Assembly: GCF_018390605.1 (NCBI RefSeq)
Contig: NZ_JAHBGD010000024.1
Location: 434,001 to 498,000, forward strand
Origin: Ancylobacter defluvii
GTDB lineage: Bacteria; Pseudomonadota; Alphaproteobacteria; Rhizobiales; Xanthobacteraceae
DNA: 64,000 nt
Reading direction: 5' to 3'
The translations under genes were made by a program, and so were the position numbers. How positions within the stretch are numbered: the stretch's first letter is position 1; each line of letters begins with the position of its first letter. Below the pieces are notes generated by a model. The model was not told the origin of the DNA and made no database searches. It saw nothing but the letters and a program-made list of their open reading frames with translations. Positions 8,214-18,775 of the stretch are shown here, piece by piece.

Positions 8214-10562
8214 ATGGCACGCGCCAACGCTGCGGGCGCGTCCGTGCGCGTTCAGGCCATGCGCGGTCTGGCTCGTTCGGTCGCTCGACCCGCCTATCAG
8301 CGGCTGGTCGATGCCGAACCCTTCATGCGCAGGGCGGTGCCGGCGCTCATCGTCGCCTTCATCGCCATCGTCGCGGTGGCTGCCGTCGTGCAGATCCGTG
8401 CCTATCGCGCCGACTCCATTACCGATGCCAAGGACGAGCTGGCGCTGTTCACCCTCGCCGTCGCCAGCGAGCTGCGCCAGCACCAGGGGCAGGCGCAGGG
8501 CGGCACCGATCCGGCCGCGCTGGCCATATCCCTGAAAGCCAGCCTGCCGGTCCGCGCCGCCGAGGCGCGCCGACGCTACGCGCTTGCCGATGCGAGCGGC
8601 AATGTCCGCGCCTCCAGCGACGACGACCCCGCCATCATCGCGGATATCCGCTTCGTCCTCACCAACGCCCAGGCGCTGACGATCTTCGCCGAGAGCGCCG
8701 GCGTGCTCGATGTCACCCTCAGCGATGGCCGCGACGGCCTCGCCACGGTCCGCAACATTCCCGGCCAGCCGTTGCAGCTGGTGGCCATCCAGCCGCTCGC
8801 CGGCGCGCTGTCGACCTGGCAGTCGGACACCATCCTCACCGTCACGCTGCTCTCGACCACCGGCGGCGTGCTGCTGATCCTCGGCTTCGCCTTCCACTGG
8901 CAGGCGACCCGCGCCCGCGAGGCCGACGGCATCTACGACACGGTGCGCGCGCGCATCGACACCGCGCTTTCCCGCGGGCGCTGCGGCCTGTGGGACTGGG
9001 ACATGGGCCGCGGGCGCATGTTCTGGTCGGAATCGATGTTCGAGATGCTCGGGCTGGCACCGCGCGACGAACTCGTCTCGTTCGGCGACGTCAGCGGCCT
9101 CGTACATCCCGACGATGTCGATCTCTACGACGTGGCGAAGGAAATCGCCGACAAGCCGGGCCGCATCATCGAGCGCGTGTTCCGCATGCGGCATGCCGAT
9201 GGCCATTGGGTATGGCTGCGCGCTCGGGCGGAAGTCGTGCCGCAGGAGAATGGCGAGCCGCCGCATCTGATCGGCATCGCCGTCGATGTCACCGAGGAGC
9301 GCCGTCTCGCCGAGCGCACCGCCACCGCCGACATGCGGCTGCGCGACGCCATCGAGAGCATCTCGGAATCCTTCGTGCTGTGGGACAGCTCGAACCGCCT
9401 TGTGCTGTCCAACTCGAAGTTCCAGACCCTGCACGGCTTCGGCGACACCACCCTGGCTCCCGGCACGCCCTTCGACACCATCGCGACGCAGCTGCGCCAG
9501 CCGGTGGTGCGCATCCCGCTACGCTCCGAGGATCGGCCGGAAGAAGGTGCCCGCTCCTTCGAAGCGCAGATCGAGGGCGGGCGCTGGCTGAAGATCGCCG
9601 AGCGCCGCACCAAGGATGGCGGCTACGTTTCGGTCGGCACCGACATCACCACGCTGAAGCGCCACGAAGAGCGCCTGATGGACAACGAGAAGCGGCTGAT
9701 GGCGCTGGTTGCCGACCTGCGCAAGTCGCAGCAGACGCTGGAGATGCAGGCGCTGCAGCTGGCCGAGCTGGCGCAGAACTACTCCGACGAGAAGACCAAG
9801 GCCGAGGACGCCAACCGCGCCAAGTCGGAATTCCTCGCCAATATGAGCCATGAGCTGCGCACGCCGCTCAACGCCATCATCGGCTTCTCCGAACTGATGG
9901 AAAGCGGCCTGTTCGGCCCGCTCGGCAGCGAGAAGTACAACGAGTATTGCCGCGACATCCGCGATTCCGGCCGCTACCTCCTCGACGTCATCAACGATAT
10001 CCTCGACATGTCGCGCATCGAGGCCGGCCGCATGCAGCTGACCTTGCAGCCGACCAAGCTCGACGAGATCGTCACCGATGCCATTCGCGTCATGTCGGTG
10101 CGCGCCGACGAGAAGAAGCTGGCCGTCGTCTCCGAGGCCGACCCCGAGCTCATGGTCGAGGCCGACAAGCGGGCGCTGAAGCAGATCGCGCTGAACCTCA
10201 TCTCCAACGCCATCAAGTTCACCCCCGAGCACGGCCGCATCACCCTGCGCACCCGCCGCACCAAGCAGTCGGCGCTGCTGGTCATCGAGGATACCGGTAT
10301 CGGCATCCCGAGGAGCGCCCTCGCCAAGATCGGCCGGCCATTCGAGCAGGTCGAGAGCCAGTTCACCAAGACGCACAAGGGATCGGGCCTCGGCCTCGCC
10401 ATCGCCAAGTCGCTCGTGGAGTTGCATGGCGGCACCATGCGCATCCGCTCCTCCGAAGGCGTCGGCACCACGGTCATCATCCGCCTGCCGCTGAATGGCC
10501 GTCCCGGCCTGCAATACCGGAATGCCGCCGGCGAGTTGTCGGACGAGACCGAGGCGAGCTAG
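8214..10562 (+). CDS. PleC/PdhS-like PAS sensor histidine kinase
   Basis: A 782-residue membrane kinase. Two transmembrane helices (about 42-61 and 206-229) flank a periplasmic sensor region. Two PAS-type domains (about 255-370 and 375-470), a short coiled coil and a HisKA/HATPase core follow. The phosphorylated histidine is H546 in [11 protein letters not shown]; the [18 protein letters not shown] stretch after it is typical of the PleC/DivJ/PdhS cell-cycle kinases. DTGIGIP and [13 protein letters not shown] are the ATP-lid boxes. ATG at 8214 follows GGGGAGA; the frame stays open upstream but lacks a good site. The likely partner is a DivK-type regulator encoded elsewhere. Confidence 0.85.
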   Translation: MARANAAGASVRVQAMRGLARSVARPAYQRLVDAEPFMRRAVPALIVAFIAIVAVAAVVQIRAYRADSITDAKDELALFTLAVASELRQHQGQAQGGTDPAALAISLKASLPVRAAEARRRYALADASGNVRASSDDDPAIIADIRFVLTNAQALTIFAESAGVLDVTLSDGRDGLATVRNIPGQPLQLVAIQPLAGALSTWQSDTILTVTLLSTTGGVLLILGFAFHWQATRAREADGIYDTVRARIDTALSRGRCGLWDWDMGRGRMFWSESMFEMLGLAPRDELVSFGDVSGLVHPDDVDLYDVAKEIADKPGRIIERVFRMRHADGHWVWLRARAEVVPQENGEPPHLIGIAVDVTEERRLAERTATADMRLRDAIESISESFVLWDSSNRLVLSNSKFQTLHGFGDTTLAPGTPFDTIATQLRQPVVRIPLRSEDRPEEGARSFEAQIEGGRWLKIAERRTKDGGYVSVGTDITTLKRHEERLMDNEKRLMALVADLRKSQQTLEMQALQLAELAQNYSDEKTKAEDANRAKSEFLANMSHELRTPLNAIIGFSELMESGLFGPLGSEKYNEYCRDIRDSGRYLLDVINDILDMSRIEAGRMQLTLQPTKLDEIVTDAIRVMSVRADEKKLAVVSEADPELMVEADKRALKQIALNLISNAIKFTPEHGRITLRTRRTKQSALLVIEDTGIGIPRSALAKIGRPFEQVESQFTKTHKGSGLGLAIAKSLVELHGGTMRIRSSEGVGTTVIIRLPLNGRPGLQYRNAAGELSDETEAS

Positions 10563-10594
10563 TTTCGGCCTCATCGCACACCGGATCGAACTGC

Positions 10595-11725
10595 ATGCCC
10601 GCGCCGCACATTGATGAAGCCGTCCCCGTCGATTGCGTGGTGGCGGGCGCCGGGGTGGTCGGGCTGGCGGTCGCGCGGGCGCTGGCGCTCGCCGGGCGGG
10701 ACGTGCTGGTGCTGGAAGCCGCCGGTCTGATCGGCTCGGAAACCTCGGCCCGCAACAGCGAGGTGATCCACGCCGGCATCTACTACAAGCCCGGCTCGCT
10801 GAAGGCCCGGCTCTGCGTCGCCGGCCGAAATGCGCTCTATGCCTATTGCGCCGAACGCGGCATCGGCCATAGGTGCTGCGGCAAGCTGATCGTCGCCAAT
10901 GGAGAAGCCGAGGCCGCCAAGCTCGATGCCATCCGCGTCCAGGCCGCCGCCTGCGGCGTCACCGATCTCGAACCGCTGGATCGTGGGACGCTGAGTGAAA
11001 TGGAACCGGCGCTCAGGGCGGACGCCGCGCTGCTGTCCCCCTCGACCGGTATCATCGACAGCCACGGCCTGATGCTGGCGTTGCAAGGCGATCTGGAAGA
11101 CCGCGGCGGAGCCATCGCCTTCAACGCCCCCATCCACGGCGGCAGCGTCACGCCTGCCGGCATATTCCTCGATGTCGGCGGCACCGAGCCGATGACGCTC
11201 CTCGCCACGACCTTCGTCAATTGCGCCGGCCATGGCGCCGTCGCGCTGGCCGGCGCCATCGAGGGGCTCGACCGAAGCCATGTGCCGACGGCCTATCTCT
11301 GCAAGGGCTCCTACTATTCCCTGCCAGGCCGCGCGCCCTTCTCGCGGCTGATCTACCCCGTGCCGGAGGGGGCGGGTCTCGGCGTCCACCTCACACTGGA
11401 TCTCGGTGGACAGGCGCGCTTCGGCCCCGACACCGAATGGATCGACACCATCAATTACGATGTCGATCCCATCCGCGCCGAGCGCTTCTACGATGCGATC
11501 CGCTGCTATTGGCCGGTATTGCCGGACGGCGCGCTGACCCCTGCCTATGCCGGCATCCGGCCGAAGATTACCCCACCGGGCGCCCCCGCCGCCGATTTCC
11601 GCATTGACGGACCGACCGAACATGGCGTGCCTGGGCTGGTGAACCTGTTCGGCATCGAATCCCCCGGTCTCACCGCCAGTCTCGCCATCGGCGATCTTGT
11701 CGTAGAAAAGCTTGCGGTGCGCTGA
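10595..11725 (+). CDS. FAD-dependent oxidoreductase, L-2-hydroxyglutarate oxidase (LhgO)-like
   Basis: A 376-residue DAO-family flavoprotein. The dinucleotide-binding GAGVVG is at residues 18-23. The [16 protein letters not shown] segment (about 49-64) is characteristic of the L-2-hydroxyglutarate dehydrogenase/oxidase group, and the [16 protein letters not shown]-terminus is the second FAD contact. It probably oxidises L-2-hydroxyglutarate or a similar 2-hydroxyacid at the membrane face. The start is the ATG 32 bases after the kinase stop; upstream in-frame sequence overlaps the kinase and is unlikely. It converges with glnE, the stops 3 bases apart. Confidence 0.82.
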   Translation: MPAPHIDEAVPVDCVVAGAGVVGLAVARALALAGRDVLVLEAAGLIGSETSARNSEVIHAGIYYKPGSLKARLCVAGRNALYAYCAERGIGHRCCGKLIVANGEAEAAKLDAIRVQAAACGVTDLEPLDRGTLSEMEPALRADAALLSPSTGIIDSHGLMLALQGDLEDRGGAIAFNAPIHGGSVTPAGIFLDVGGTEPMTLLATTFVNCAGHGAVALAGAIEGLDRSHVPTAYLCKGSYYSLPGRAPFSRLIYPVPEGAGLGVHLTLDLGGQARFGPDTEWIDTINYDVDPIRAERFYDAIRCYWPVLPDGALTPAYAGIRPKITPPGAPAADFRIDGPTEHGVPGLVNLFGIESPGLTASLAIGDLVVEKLAVR

Positions 11726-11728
11726 CGC

Positions 11729-14710
11729 TCAGCGTTGCCGGCGGATCTGCGGGCCTGACAACAGGCGGAGAAAGACGCTTCTTACCTCCTGTTGCGTTTC
11801 GCGCAGATGCGCATCGAGGGTGGCGAAATCAGGCATGGTGCCTGCGCGGGCCAGCAATTGGCGAAGGGCGGGACTCGCGAGCGCCGGATCGAACGCGTCG
11901 GTCACAGCGAGGCGCAGCACCTGCGTCAGATCGTGCAGCAGGGAGCAGGCACGGGTGAGCAATTGCGTATCAACAGTGTCTAAAACCCCCAACCGCCCAG
12001 CACTCGCCAGGACCCGCACCGTGGAGGTCTGCATGATCTCGGGATGTGCCACGCCATGCGCGAGCACGAGAAACTGCGCGAGGAATTCGAGGTCTACCAA
12101 CCCACCCTGGGTGTATTTCAGGTCCCAAGCCTGACCGTCGCCCTTTTCTTCGGCGATGGCCAGGCGCATGTCGAGGATATCCGCCGCCAGCCGCACCGGA
12201 TCGCGCCTGCGGCGCAACACCGCTGAAATCGATTGTTCCACCCGCCCGCGGAAGACCGGCGACGCCAGCACCACCCGCGCCCGCGTCAGCGCCATGTGCT
12301 CCCAGGTCCAGGCCTCCTCGGCCTGATACACCTCAAAGGCCGGCAACCGCGTGGCGATCGGCCCGGCCCGGCCGGAAGGGCGCAGGCGAAGGTCGACTTC
12401 GTAGAGCCGGCCGGCATTGGTGGGGGTGGTGAGCGCGCTCACCAGCCGCTGCGTCAGCCGGGCATAATATTGTGTTCCGTGCAGCGGGCGCGGACCATCG
12501 GATTCCGGCGCCGCATCGTCGAAGTCGTAAAGCACGATGAGATCGAGATCGGAGCCGGCGGTCATCTCGCGGCCGCCAAGCTTGCCCATGGCCAGCACCG
12601 CCACCTCGCCGCCGGCAAGCACGCCGTGCGCCTCGCGGAAGCGGTCGATCACCTGCTCGCCCAGTACCCGGATCACCACATCGGCCAGGCGCGCGAAGGC
12701 ATCGCCCGCCTGCTCCGCCGGCAGCGTGCCGGAGAGCACGCGCACTCCCATCAGCACATGCTGCTCCTGGCGGAAGCGGCGGGCGCGGTCGAGCAGGTCT
12801 TCCTCGTCGCTCGCCTCGGCGAGTTGGCTCCGCAGCCGCCCCTCCAGAGCCACCTCGTCCGGCAACGGGCCAAAGAAGGCCGGATCGAGCAGCGCGTCGA
12901 ACAGCACCGGCCGCCGGGCAAGGATCTCGCCGAGCCGCGGCGCGGTCGAGAGAATCGTGGCAAGCAGGCGCACGAGGTCGGGATTGCGGGCCAACACCGA
13001 GAAGAGCCGCAACCCGACGGCAAGCTGGCGAAAGAAGCGGTCGGCGGCGATAAGCGCCAGATCGGGCTCGCCGCCGCGCGCCAGCGCATCGAGCAACAGC
13101 GGCACGATGGCGGCCAGCCGCTCGCGAGCAGTCGCATTATGCAGAACGCGCGGCTCTCCCGCCAGCCAGCCACGTACCGTGACGCTCGCCTGCTGCGGCT
13201 GCTGATAACCGAGCCGATGCAGCGTCGCCAGCGTCTCACGGTCGTCGGCCTTGGCGGGAAACTCCAACCGCCCCTCCACGGCAGCACGTGGCGGAGCGTC
13301 CTCGAACAGACGTGCATAATGACGCTGCACCCGTGTGAGCCGCCGGGTAAGTTCGGCCGCGAATGCCTCGCGCGAGGCATACCCCATGAAACCGGCGAAA
13401 TCCGCCAATAGCCGGGGCTCATCCGGCAGCGTATGGGTCTGCTCGTCGGCGACCATCTGCAACCGGTGCTCGACCCGGCGCAGATAAACATAGGCCTCGC
13501 TCAGTTCCTCGCGTGCAGACTTGCCGATCCAGCCATCTTCGGCGAGGCGCTCCAGCGCCTCCAGCGTGCGCGGCGTGCGCAACCGGGTATCACGGCCGCC
13601 GGCGATCAATTGCTGCGTCTGGGCGAAGAACTCGATCTCGCGAATGCCGCCGCGGCCGAGTTTGACATTGTGCCCTTCCACGGCCACCGCATCATGGCCG
13701 CGGAAGGCGTTGATCTCCTGCTTCATCGCGTGCACGTCGGCCACCGCCGCATAGTCCAGCGAGCGGCGCCACACGAATGGCGCCATCTGCTTCAGGAAGC
13801 TCTCGCCGAGCGCGAGATCGCCGGCGATCGGCCGCGCCTTGATATAGGCGGCGCGCTCCCAGGTGGCGCCCTCGCGCTCATAATAGTCGAGCGCGCTGTC
13901 GACGGAGAGCGCGGCCTGCGTCGAGGCCGGATCCGGCCGCAGCCGCAGATCGACGCGCGCCACGTAGCCGTCCGGCGTGCGCTCCTGGATAAGCCGCACA
14001 AGTTGACGCGTCAGCCGGACGAAGAAAGACGCCGCCTCGACATCCCTGCGAAGCGGCGCCTGCGACGGGTCGTAGAGGACGATAAGGTCGACATCGCTGG
14101 AATAGTTGAGTTCGCGCGCGCCGTGCTTACCCATGGCAAGCACCACATAACCACTGGCGCCACCGGTGAATTTCCGTGCCTTGCCGGCGCCGACCGCCTC
14201 GCGCAGCAGATAGTCGACTGCCGCCGAGATCGCCGCATCGGCGGTTGCGGTCAGTTCCGCCGTAACGGCCGCGAGATCGAACACCTCGCCGATATCGGCG
14301 AGCGCGACGGCAAGCGCCGTCTCGGCACGCAGCCGCCGCAAGGCGACCATCACCTCGGCTTCATCCGTGGCGGCCTGCACCGCCTCGGCCATGGCCATGC
14401 GTGCCCCGGCGAGACCGGCGGCGGGATCGGCGTGCAGCAGCCGCAGCAAGCGAGCCGGATCACGGCGGATCAGTTCGGCAAGAAACGGTGAATGGACGCA
14501 CACACTCGCCAGCACGGCCGCGGCGTCGGGATAGGCCGCCAGTTGCCCGGCAAGGCCTTGGCGGACACTGTCCTCTGCCGTCTCGATCAGGGCCGTGAGC
14601 GGATGCGGCGCCTTCGAAACGTCCGGCAGGCCGACTCCCGCGCGCATGTGCGCCGCCAGCCCGTTCTGTTCCTTCCGCGCTGCCTTTCGCCTGCCCTGTC
14701 GCTCCGCCAT
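11729..14710 (-). CDS. glnE: Bifunctional glutamine synthetase adenylyltransferase/adenylyl-removing enzyme
   Basis: About 993 residues, full length for GlnE, which adenylylates and deadenylylates glutamine synthetase in response to PII signals. Two nucleotidyltransferase halves are evident: GKHGARELNYSSDVDLIVLYD in the N-terminal (AR) half and GKLGGREMTAGSDLDLIVLYD in the C-terminal (AT) half, each with the GS-D-D metal site. The chosen ATG (14710) has GGAGG 12 bases upstream. An ATG at 14773 would add 21 unconserved residues, overlaps the kinase gene and has its purine run abutting the codon. It ends the degP-regulator-kinase run. Confidence 0.93.
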   Translation of the reverse strand: MAERQGRRKAARKEQNGLAAHMRAGVGLPDVSKAPHPLTALIETAEDSVRQGLAGQLAAYPDAAAVLASVCVHSPFLAELIRRDPARLLRLLHADPAAGLAGARMAMAEAVQAATDEAEVMVALRRLRAETALAVALADIGEVFDLAAVTAELTATADAAISAAVDYLLREAVGAGKARKFTGGASGYVVLAMGKHGARELNYSSDVDLIVLYDPSQAPLRRDVEAASFFVRLTRQLVRLIQERTPDGYVARVDLRLRPDPASTQAALSVDSALDYYEREGATWERAAYIKARPIAGDLALGESFLKQMAPFVWRRSLDYAAVADVHAMKQEINAFRGHDAVAVEGHNVKLGRGGIREIEFFAQTQQLIAGGRDTRLRTPRTLEALERLAEDGWIGKSAREELSEAYVYLRRVEHRLQMVADEQTHTLPDEPRLLADFAGFMGYASREAFAAELTRRLTRVQRHYARLFEDAPPRAAVEGRLEFPAKADDRETLATLHRLGYQQPQQASVTVRGWLAGEPRVLHNATARERLAAIVPLLLDALARGGEPDLALIAADRFFRQLAVGLRLFSVLARNPDLVRLLATILSTAPRLGEILARRPVLFDALLDPAFFGPLPDEVALEGRLRSQLAEASDEEDLLDRARRFRQEQHVLMGVRVLSGTLPAEQAGDAFARLADVVIRVLGEQVIDRFREAHGVLAGGEVAVLAMGKLGGREMTAGSDLDLIVLYDFDDAAPESDGPRPLHGTQYYARLTQRLVSALTTPTNAGRLYEVDLRLRPSGRAGPIATRLPAFEVYQAEEAWTWEHMALTRARVVLASPVFRGRVEQSISAVLRRRRDPVRLAADILDMRLAIAEEKGDGQAWDLKYTQGGLVDLEFLAQFLVLAHGVAHPEIMQTSTVRVLASAGRLGVLDTVDTQLLTRACSLLHDLTQVLRLAVTDAFDPALASPALRQLLARAGTMPDFATLDAHLRETQQEVRSVFLRLLSGPQIRRQR

Positions 14711-14759
14711 ATCGTCCGCGCACCTCCAATTCGCCGCCCACTCTATAGGCAAAGAATTG

Positions 14760-16202
14760 TCAAAGTGCTGCATCCTCCGGTGATGCGGCGACAGGATCCG
14801 CCACCTCCACCTCGGCGGGCAATTCGATCACGACACGCAGCCCGGGCTCGTTGTCCTCCAGACGGATCGAACCGCCATGCAGATGCACCACCGCGGCGAC
14901 CAGTGACAGACCCAGCCCCGAGCCCGGCTGGGTCCGGCTCTTCTCCAGCCTCACGAAGCGCTGCAGCACATGCGCGCGCTCCTCGGGCGCGATGCCCGTG
15001 CCGCCATCGGCGACGAGGAGACGAACCGTGTCCCCCTCGCGACTGGCGGCGATGGCGATGCGGCCGCGCGCACCCGGCATGTCCGGGGCACCGTATTTGA
15101 TGGCATTGTCCACGAGGTTCGACAGCGCCTGTCCGAGCAGTTCACGCACGCCTCGAACCATCAGCGGTCCGTCGATCGCCACGTCGAGATCGAGCCCCTG
15201 CTCGTCGGCGAGCGGCTCATAGAGTTCGGCGACGCCGGTCGCCGTTTCGGCGAGATCGACCGGCTGCATCGCCGACTGGCCCTGCCCCGCCTCCACTCGC
15301 GCGATCATCAGCAGCGCGTCGAAGGTGCGGATCAATCCGTCGGACTCGTCGATGGTCTGTTCGGTCGCCGCCCGCCAGTCATCGTCGGCGCGGGCGGTGC
15401 GCAGCGCATCCTCCGCCCGGTTGCGTAGCCGGGTGAGAGGGGTCTTGAGGTCGTGGGCGATGTTGTCGGATACCTGCTTCAGGCCCACCATGAGCGCCTC
15501 GATGCGCTCCAGCATGGCGTTGAGGCTCAAGGCCAGACGGTCGAATTCGTCGCCGGTGCCAGCCACCGACAGGCGCCCGGATAGGTTGCCGGCCATGATG
15601 CTCTCGGAAGTGGCGGTCATCTGGTCGATGCGCTTGAGCACCCTCCGCGTGACGAAGATGCCGCCGGCCACCCCGAGCACGACCAGCAGCGCCAACCCCC
15701 ACACCACCGGTCCGATGATGATCTTACGCAGTTCCTCGCGCTCGACGATGTCGCGGCCGATCAGCAGCCGGAACTCGCCGGGCAGATAGATGACGTGCAC
15801 CAGCGCCCGGCTCGGCGGCCGGATCGCATCGTCGGAGCGCAGATAATCGATCTCCTGCCAGCCTTCCTGCGACAGGAAATTCAGCGGCAGGTTCAGCACA
15901 TTGCCGGCCAGCGGCTCGCCGTTGAAGCTGGTCAGCAGCAGCAGCCCGGCATCAGGCGCACGCGAGCGACGGTTCACCACCTGCACCAGCCGCGAAATGC
16001 CGCCGCGCTCGAACTGGCTTTTCATGAAGTCGGTGTCGGCCTGGATGGATTCGCTCGCCTGACGGGTGACGAGGCGCTGGGTATGCCAGCCGAGATAGCC
16101 GATCAGCGAGCCAGCAAAGACCGCGAAGACGAGGAGATAGGCGGCGATCAGCTTGATTGCCGTGGTGCGGGCGAGCTTACCGAGCGATGTCACGAACGAC
16201 AT
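14760..16202 (-). CDS. Two-component sensor histidine kinase of the degP-glnE locus
   Basis: A 480-residue inner-membrane kinase. TM1 lies at about residues 15-37, a periplasmic sensor region follows, and TM2 is near 165-185. A HAMP domain precedes HisKA with H250 in IAHDLKTPLTRLR; the N box is NLVDNAIKYG and the G2 box GSGLGLSLVAAV. The ATG at 16202 overlaps the end of the response-regulator gene by 26 bases, showing tight coupling. The stimulus is unknown; the position next to degP suggests envelope stress sensing, but that is inference. A longer N-terminus is open in frame but would overlap more of the regulator gene. Confidence 0.9.
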   Translation of the reverse strand: MSFVTSLGKLARTTAIKLIAAYLLVFAVFAGSLIGYLGWHTQRLVTRQASESIQADTDFMKSQFERGGISRLVQVVNRRSRAPDAGLLLLTSFNGEPLAGNVLNLPLNFLSQEGWQEIDYLRSDDAIRPPSRALVHVIYLPGEFRLLIGRDIVEREELRKIIIGPVVWGLALLVVLGVAGGIFVTRRVLKRIDQMTATSESIMAGNLSGRLSVAGTGDEFDRLALSLNAMLERIEALMVGLKQVSDNIAHDLKTPLTRLRNRAEDALRTARADDDWRAATEQTIDESDGLIRTFDALLMIARVEAGQGQSAMQPVDLAETATGVAELYEPLADEQGLDLDVAIDGPLMVRGVRELLGQALSNLVDNAIKYGAPDMPGARGRIAIAASREGDTVRLLVADGGTGIAPEERAHVLQRFVRLEKSRTQPGSGLGLSLVAAVVHLHGGSIRLEDNEPGLRVVIELPAEVEVADPVAASPEDAAL

Positions 16203-16857
16203 ATCCGGCCCCGCGCACCGTGTGCAGAAGCGGCGGATCGAACCCCTTGTCGATCTTGGAGCGCAACCGCGAGACATGGACGTCGATCACGTTGGTTTGC
16301 GGATCGAAGTGATAATCCCAGACATTCTCCAGCAGCATGGTGCGGGTCACCACCTGCCCGGCATGGCGCATGAGATATTCGAGCAATCGGAACTCTCGGG
16401 GCTGCAGTACGATCTCCTGACCGGCACGGGTGACGCGGTGCGCCAGCCGGTCGAGCTCCAGATTCGCGACGCGATAGACCGTGTCCGCCGCCTGCGGCCC
16501 ACCACGGCGGGCCAATGCCTCGACACGGGCGAGCAGTTCGGAGAAGGCGTAGGGCTTGGGCAGGTAATCATCGCCGCCGGCGCGCAGGCCGGTCACCCGG
16601 TCGTCGACCTGGCCGAGCGCGGAGAGGATCAGCGTTGGAGTCGCATCGCCGCGCCCGCGCAACTCGGTGATCAGCGAGAGCCCGTCGCGGCGCGGCAGCA
16701 TGCGATCGACCACCAGCACGTCGTAGCCGCCGTCGAGCGCGAGGGCGAGTCCCTCCTCGCCGTCGCCAGCGATGTCGGCGATGTGTCCCGCCTCGCGGAA
16801 CGCCTTGCGCAGATAGTCGGCGGCGGAGCGGTCGTCTTCGACGATGAGCAAACGCAT
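16177..16857 (-). CDS. OmpR-family response regulator of the degP-glnE locus
   Basis: A 226-residue DNA-binding regulator: receiver domain (1-115) with phospho-acceptor D51 in VLVVDRMLP, and a winged-helix domain (about 130-223) ending in LRSKIDKGF and GAGYVV. It is the cognate partner of the kinase that follows. The ATG at 16857 begins the canonical MRLLIVEDD. The frame is open for another 71 codons upstream with in-frame ATGs (for example MSQPTS at 16962), but that extension is proline/alanine-rich and unlike the family. The 274-base gap upstream to degP probably holds the promoter. Confidence 0.9.
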   Translation of the reverse strand: MRLLIVEDDRSAADYLRKAFREAGHIADIAGDGEEGLALALDGGYDVLVVDRMLPRRDGLSLITELRGRGDATPTLILSALGQVDDRVTGLRAGGDDYLPKPYAFSELLARVEALARRGGPQAADTVYRVANLELDRLAHRVTRAGQEIVLQPREFRLLEYLMRHAGQVVTRTMLLENVWDYHFDPQTNVIDVHVSRLRSKIDKGFDPPLLHTVRGAGYVVRDIAR

Positions 16858-17131
16858 GGTGAAGTCTTCAGCGGAGGGACCGCCGGCCGTCGACACGTCG
16901 GCGGCGTCCGCGTGACGCGCCGGCGGCCGAAGGGAATCGGCAGCGGAAGTCGGTTGCGACATGATGTACGGCATAATCAGTCTCCCGCCTATCGCAGAGG
17001 TACCTTGCGGTGTTCTTTGCAGCTCCCCGCAAACGACAGACGCGGGAGCCCTTTCGGACCCCCGCGCCATCGGACCGGCTACAACCCAAGGGGCGACGGA
17101 ACGGACCGCAGCCGGAACCGATCGGGGTCGA

Positions 17132-18682
17132 TCAGCCGCGCTGCTGGCCGAGCGAAATGGCGACGAAACGCGTCCCCTGCTCGGACTTCACCCGCATCAG
17201 CACCGCCTTGCGGTTGTCCTTGCGGGCATCCGCGAGGCCGGCACGCACGTCCGCCGGGCTGGAGACCGGCTTGCCGCCAACGTCCAGAATGACGTCGCCC
17301 GCCTTGATGCCACGCTCGGCGGCCGGGCCGTTCGGGTCGACCTCGGTCACCACCACGCCCTGCTCGCCGGCACCGGCGACGCCCTTGGCGGGAGCCAGCG
17401 ACAGGCCGAGACGGGGACCGTTGCGGTCGCCCTTGTCCTGCTCGCCGTCCTTCTGGTCGTTGGAGGCGACATCGGTGGGCAGTTGCTCGAGGTTTACCGA
17501 CACGGTGATCGGCTTGCTGTCGCGCAGCACGCTCAGCTTCACGCTGGTGCCGGGCTTCAGCTTGGCGATCTCACGCGACATCTCGCGGGAGTCCTTGATC
17601 TCCTTGCCGTCGATTGCGGTGACGACGTCACCCGCCTTCAGGCCGGCCTTCTCGCCGGGCGTATTCGGCTGCACCTGGGCGATCAGCGCACCCTGGGCAT
17701 CCTTGAGGCCGAGCGCCTCGGCGACGTCCTCGTTCACCGGCTGGATCTGGACGCCGACATAGCCGCGCGCCACCGTTCCACCGTTCTTGAGGGCGTCCAC
17801 GACTTCCGACACCGTCTCCGACGGGATCGCGAAGGCGATACCGACATTGCCGCCCGAGGGCGAGACGATGGCGGTGTTCACGCCGATGACTTCGCCATTG
17901 AGGCCGAAGGTCGGGCCGCCCGAATTGCCGCGATTGATCGGCGCGTCAATCTGGATGAAGTCGTCATAGGGGCCGGAGCCGATGTCGCGGCCGCGGGCCG
18001 AAACGATGCCAGCGGTCACCGTGCCGCCGAGGCCAAACGGGTTGCCGACCGCGACCACCCAGTCACCGACGCGCGGCGGAGCACCCGCCAGCTTCACCCA
18101 AGGGAAGTTGTCCTTGCCATCGACCTTAAGCAGCGCGACGTCGGTGCGCGGATCGGTGCCGATCACTTTGGCGGTGTAGCTCTTGCCGTCGGTGGTGGTC
18201 ACATCGACTTCGGAGGCGCCGTCGACCACGTGGTTGTTGGTGACGACATAGCCGTCGCCGGAGATGAAGAAGCCGGAGCCCTGGCCGACGACACGGCCAT
18301 GACCCTGCGGGCCGGGGCCACGACCGGGGCCGCCCGGGCCGCCGGGACCGAAGCCGAAGCGGCGCATGAAACGCTCGATCTGCGGCGGCACGTTCTGCGC
18401 GCCGGGCTCGTCGTCATTGGCCACCATCTCGTCGGTCGCGTCCTTCTTCACCTTCACGCTCACCACGGCAGGGGAGACCTTCTCGACGATGTCGGCGAAG
18501 GAGAAGGTGTTGGCCGGCTGGTTGGTGGTGATCTGGGCGAAGGCCGGCGTCACCGCCTCCGGCATCACGAAGGCGCCGACTGCACCGCCGGCGAGCGCCA
18601 GGGTGAACACACCGGCGAGCAGCCGGCTGCGGCTCTTGCGCAGGGTGGACGTCTTGGTTTCGGGAAGCGCGTTGCGCGACAT
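17132..18682 (-). CDS. degP: DegP/HtrA-type periplasmic serine endoprotease
   Basis: A 516-residue Do-family protease/chaperone for misfolded envelope proteins. An N-terminal signal segment ends near AFA (about residue 49). The trypsin-like domain has the triad H151 (NNHVVDG), D181 (RTDVALL) and S254 (GNSGGP). Two PDZ domains follow (about 325-410 and 430-510). A glycine/proline-rich insert (about 110-130) lies before the catalytic histidine. It is between ccmH and a two-component pair, an order seen in other Hyphomicrobiales. The downstream regulator may control it, but no operator was identified. Confidence 0.95.
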   Translation of the reverse strand: MSRNALPETKTSTLRKSRSRLLAGVFTLALAGGAVGAFVMPEAVTPAFAQITTNQPANTFSFADIVEKVSPAVVSVKVKKDATDEMVANDDEPGAQNVPPQIERFMRRFGFGPGGPGGPGRGPGPQGHGRVVGQGSGFFISGDGYVVTNNHVVDGASEVDVTTTDGKSYTAKVIGTDPRTDVALLKVDGKDNFPWVKLAGAPPRVGDWVVAVGNPFGLGGTVTAGIVSARGRDIGSGPYDDFIQIDAPINRGNSGGPTFGLNGEVIGVNTAIVSPSGGNVGIAFAIPSETVSEVVDALKNGGTVARGYVGVQIQPVNEDVAEALGLKDAQGALIAQVQPNTPGEKAGLKAGDVVTAIDGKEIKDSREMSREIAKLKPGTSVKLSVLRDSKPITVSVNLEQLPTDVASNDQKDGEQDKGDRNGPRLGLSLAPAKGVAGAGEQGVVVTEVDPNGPAAERGIKAGDVILDVGGKPVSSPADVRAGLADARKDNRKAVLMRVKSEQGTRFVAISLGQQRG

Positions 18683-18775
18683 ATGTCTGTCCTCGTTCTT
18701 CGACCTTAGCTGCCTCTCGGGGAGGCTTGAACGAGAACCTAGATGCCGTCGCCTTAACGCAGGCTGGCTGACAGC

